NCBI GenBank assembly: GCA_020445005.1
Contig: JAGRHM010000130.1
Span: forward strand, 1-6,561
Source: Candidatus Competibacteraceae bacterium
Lineage (GTDB): Bacteria; Pseudomonadota; Gammaproteobacteria; Competibacterales; Competibacteraceae
Direction: 5' to 3'
Length of the DNA stretch: 6,561 nucleotides
The notes under the pieces were generated by a model. The model was given only the letters and a program-made list of their open reading frames with translations. It was not told the origin of the DNA and did no database searches. The translations under genes and the position numbers were made by a program. The first letter of the stretch is position 1. The number at the start of each line of letters is the position of its first letter. Of this stretch, positions 5,315 to 6,561 are shown piece by piece.

Positions 5315-6561
5315 ATGATTTCCCATTTCTTTATTCAACGGCCGGTGTTCGCCTGGGTCGTATCGATCCTGTTGATGTTGGCCGGACTGTCCGCGATCAC
5401 GGCCCTGCCGATTGCTCAGTATCCCGAGATCACTCCGCCACAGGTCACCGTATCCGCCAACTACCCCGGCGCCAGTGCAGATGTCGTGTCGCAAACGGTC
5501 GCCGCGCCGATCGAGCAGCAGGTCAACGGCGTGGACAACATGCTCTACATGTACTCCACCAGTTCCTCGACCGGCAACATGACCTTAAGTGTATTCTTCG
5601 ATATCGGCACCGATCCGGATATCGCCCAGGTGAATGTGCAAAACCAGGTCAGCCTGGCCTTGCCACAACTACCGGAAGCCGTGACCAAGCAGGGGGTGCA
5701 GGTGGAGAAGCGCTCTTCGACCTTCCTGATGGTCATCGCTCTTTACTCGCCGGATGGCAGTCTTGACGATGTCACGGTCGGCAACTACGCGAATCTCTAT
5801 GTGCTCGACGCGCTGAAACGCATTCAGGGCGCCAATCAGTCCAGTATTTTCGGCATCCCCGATTACGCCATGCGGGTTTGGTTGAAGCCGGACCGGCTGA
5901 GCGATTTTGGGCTGACCACTGATGACGTCATTAGCGCTATCCAGGGCCAAAACCAGCAATTCGCCATCGGCCAGATCGGTCAAGCGCCCACCGACCGACC
6001 CGTGGAGCTGAGTTTTCCGGTCGCCACCCAGGGGCGTCTGACTACTCCGGAGGAGTTCGAAAATATCATTCTGCGCTCCAGCGCGGCGGGCGCGGGTATC
6101 GTGCGTCTCAAGGATGTCGGTTACGTGACGCTGGGCATGCAGAGTTATGGCTTGCAAAGCCGCTTTAATGGCAAAACCGGCATTGCCCTGGCCGTTTATC
6201 AGCAGCCAGGCGCTAATGCGCTGGCGGTGGCCGCCGAGGTGCGCAAAACCCTTGAGGAGCTAAAGAAAAGCTTCCCCCCTGGATTGGATTACGCAATTGC
6301 GCTGGATACCACCAAGTTTGTGAAAGCCTCGATCGACGAAGTGGTGAAAACCCTTGTCGAAGCGGTGGTGCTGGTCATCCTGGTAGTGTTTATCTTCCTG
6401 CAAAGCTGGCGGGCGACCGTGATCCCGATCATCGCTGTCTTCGTCTCGATCATCGGTACCTTCGGCGGCATGTACCTGCTGGGTTTTTCCATCAATATGC
6501 TGACGCTGTTCGGGATGATCCTGGCGATTGGCATCGTGGTGGACGACGCTATCGTGGTGGT
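5315..6561 (+). CDS. RND multidrug efflux pump, inner-membrane subunit, HAE-1 (AcrB/MexB) family; 3' end outside window
   Basis: Proton-driven inner-membrane transporter of a tripartite efflux system. ATG at 5315 follows AAGGGGG (5304-5310), which overlaps the adaptor's TAA stop, so translation is probably coupled. 415 complete codons are visible out of roughly 1,030-1,060 usual for the family. The start F-F-I-Q-R-P-V-F-A-W-V (5-15) and Q-Y-P-E-I-T-P-P (35-42) are typical of HAE-1 pumps. TM1 is about 10-30, the periplasmic porter region follows to about 340, then TM2 (about 343-362), TM3 (about 367-388) and the start of TM4 (from about 393). The proton-relay pair Asp410-Asp411 in G-I-V-V-D-D-A-I corresponds to AcrB Asp407-Asp408. 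Phe137 (T-F-L-M-V) and Phe179 (S-I-F-G) align with the AcrB binding-pocket residues Phe136 and Phe178. This points to hydrophobic or amphiphilic drug-like substrates rather than metals. The frame is intact to the edge. Confidence 0.96.
   Translation, partial: MISHFFIQRPVFAWVVSILLMLAGLSAITALPIAQYPEITPPQVTVSANYPGASADVVSQTVAAPIEQQVNGVDNMLYMYSTSSSTGNMTLSVFFDIGTDPDIAQVNVQNQVSLALPQLPEAVTKQGVQVEKRSSTFLMVIALYSPDGSLDDVTVGNYANLYVLDALKRIQGANQSSIFGIPDYAMRVWLKPDRLSDFGLTTDDVISAIQGQNQQFAIGQIGQAPTDRPVELSFPVATQGRLTTPEEFENIILRSSAAGAGIVRLKDVGYVTLGMQSYGLQSRFNGKTGIALAVYQQPGANALAVAAEVRKTLEELKKSFPPGLDYAIALDTTKFVKASIDEVVKTLVEAVVLVILVVFIFLQSWRATVIPIIAVFVSIIGTFGGMYLLGFSINMLTLFGMILAIGIVVDDAIVV

Noticed and set aside
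4841..5494. A 217-codon minus-strand frame spanning the adaptor/pump junction
   Set aside because: It is antisense to two clear efflux genes; its His/Arg/Gly-rich composition is typical of a shadow frame.
5176..5766. A 196-codon plus-strand frame across the adaptor end and pump start
   Set aside because: It is out of frame with both genes, whose stop, Shine-Dalgarno and start are all intact; the Arg/Gly-rich product is a shadow.

Overview
The window looks like chromosomal DNA of moderate GC content from a proteobacterium, most likely a gammaproteobacterium with sulfur-oxidising capacity. This rests on a sulfide:quinone reductase of the Acidithiobacillus-like type I class, an AcrAB/MexAB-type RND efflux operon, an AraC regulator with the proteobacterial 'arabinose-binding' N-terminal domain, and a REP-like palindrome pair (GTAG + CCCGGAT...ATCCGGG type). 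The taxonomic assignment is inference.

Layout. Bases 1-1005 carry most of an AraC-family regulator (+), cut by the left edge. Only 12 bp away, facing it, is a two-gene minus-strand operon (2009 to 1018): a nucleotidyltransferase-fold protein (192 aa) whose stop codon overlaps the GTG start of an unrecognised 138-aa protein. A 113-bp AT-rich divergent intergenic region holds a consensus-like -10 and a short perfect inverted repeat. It leads into sqr (2123-3394, +), which has a very strong Shine-Dalgarno and all three redox cysteines. A 246-bp spacer follows, then the 5' stump of an IS4-type transposase gene (3641-3889), whose reading frame runs into a pair of inverted REP-like elements (3870-3935). 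The next 185 bp contain two small hairpins, one of which can mask an AGGAGG motif, and a possible 23-codon leader ORF. Next come the periplasmic adaptor (4121-5305) and, 9 bp later, the inner-membrane RND pump (5315 to beyond the right edge).

How the genes relate. SQR would pass electrons from sulfide to the quinone pool at the cytoplasmic membrane. The adaptor and RND protein form two parts of a tripartite exporter; no TolC-type outer-membrane gene is visible and may lie beyond the right edge or elsewhere. The NTase pair looks like an accessory module, possibly toxin-antitoxin or abortive-infection related, between the regulator and sqr. The transposase stump and REP pair mark the sqr/RND boundary as a site of past rearrangement. 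I see no tRNA, rRNA or CRISPR array. The strongest candidates for something undescribed are the NTase/138-aa pair and the structured leader before the efflux operon; neither can be proven from sequence alone.
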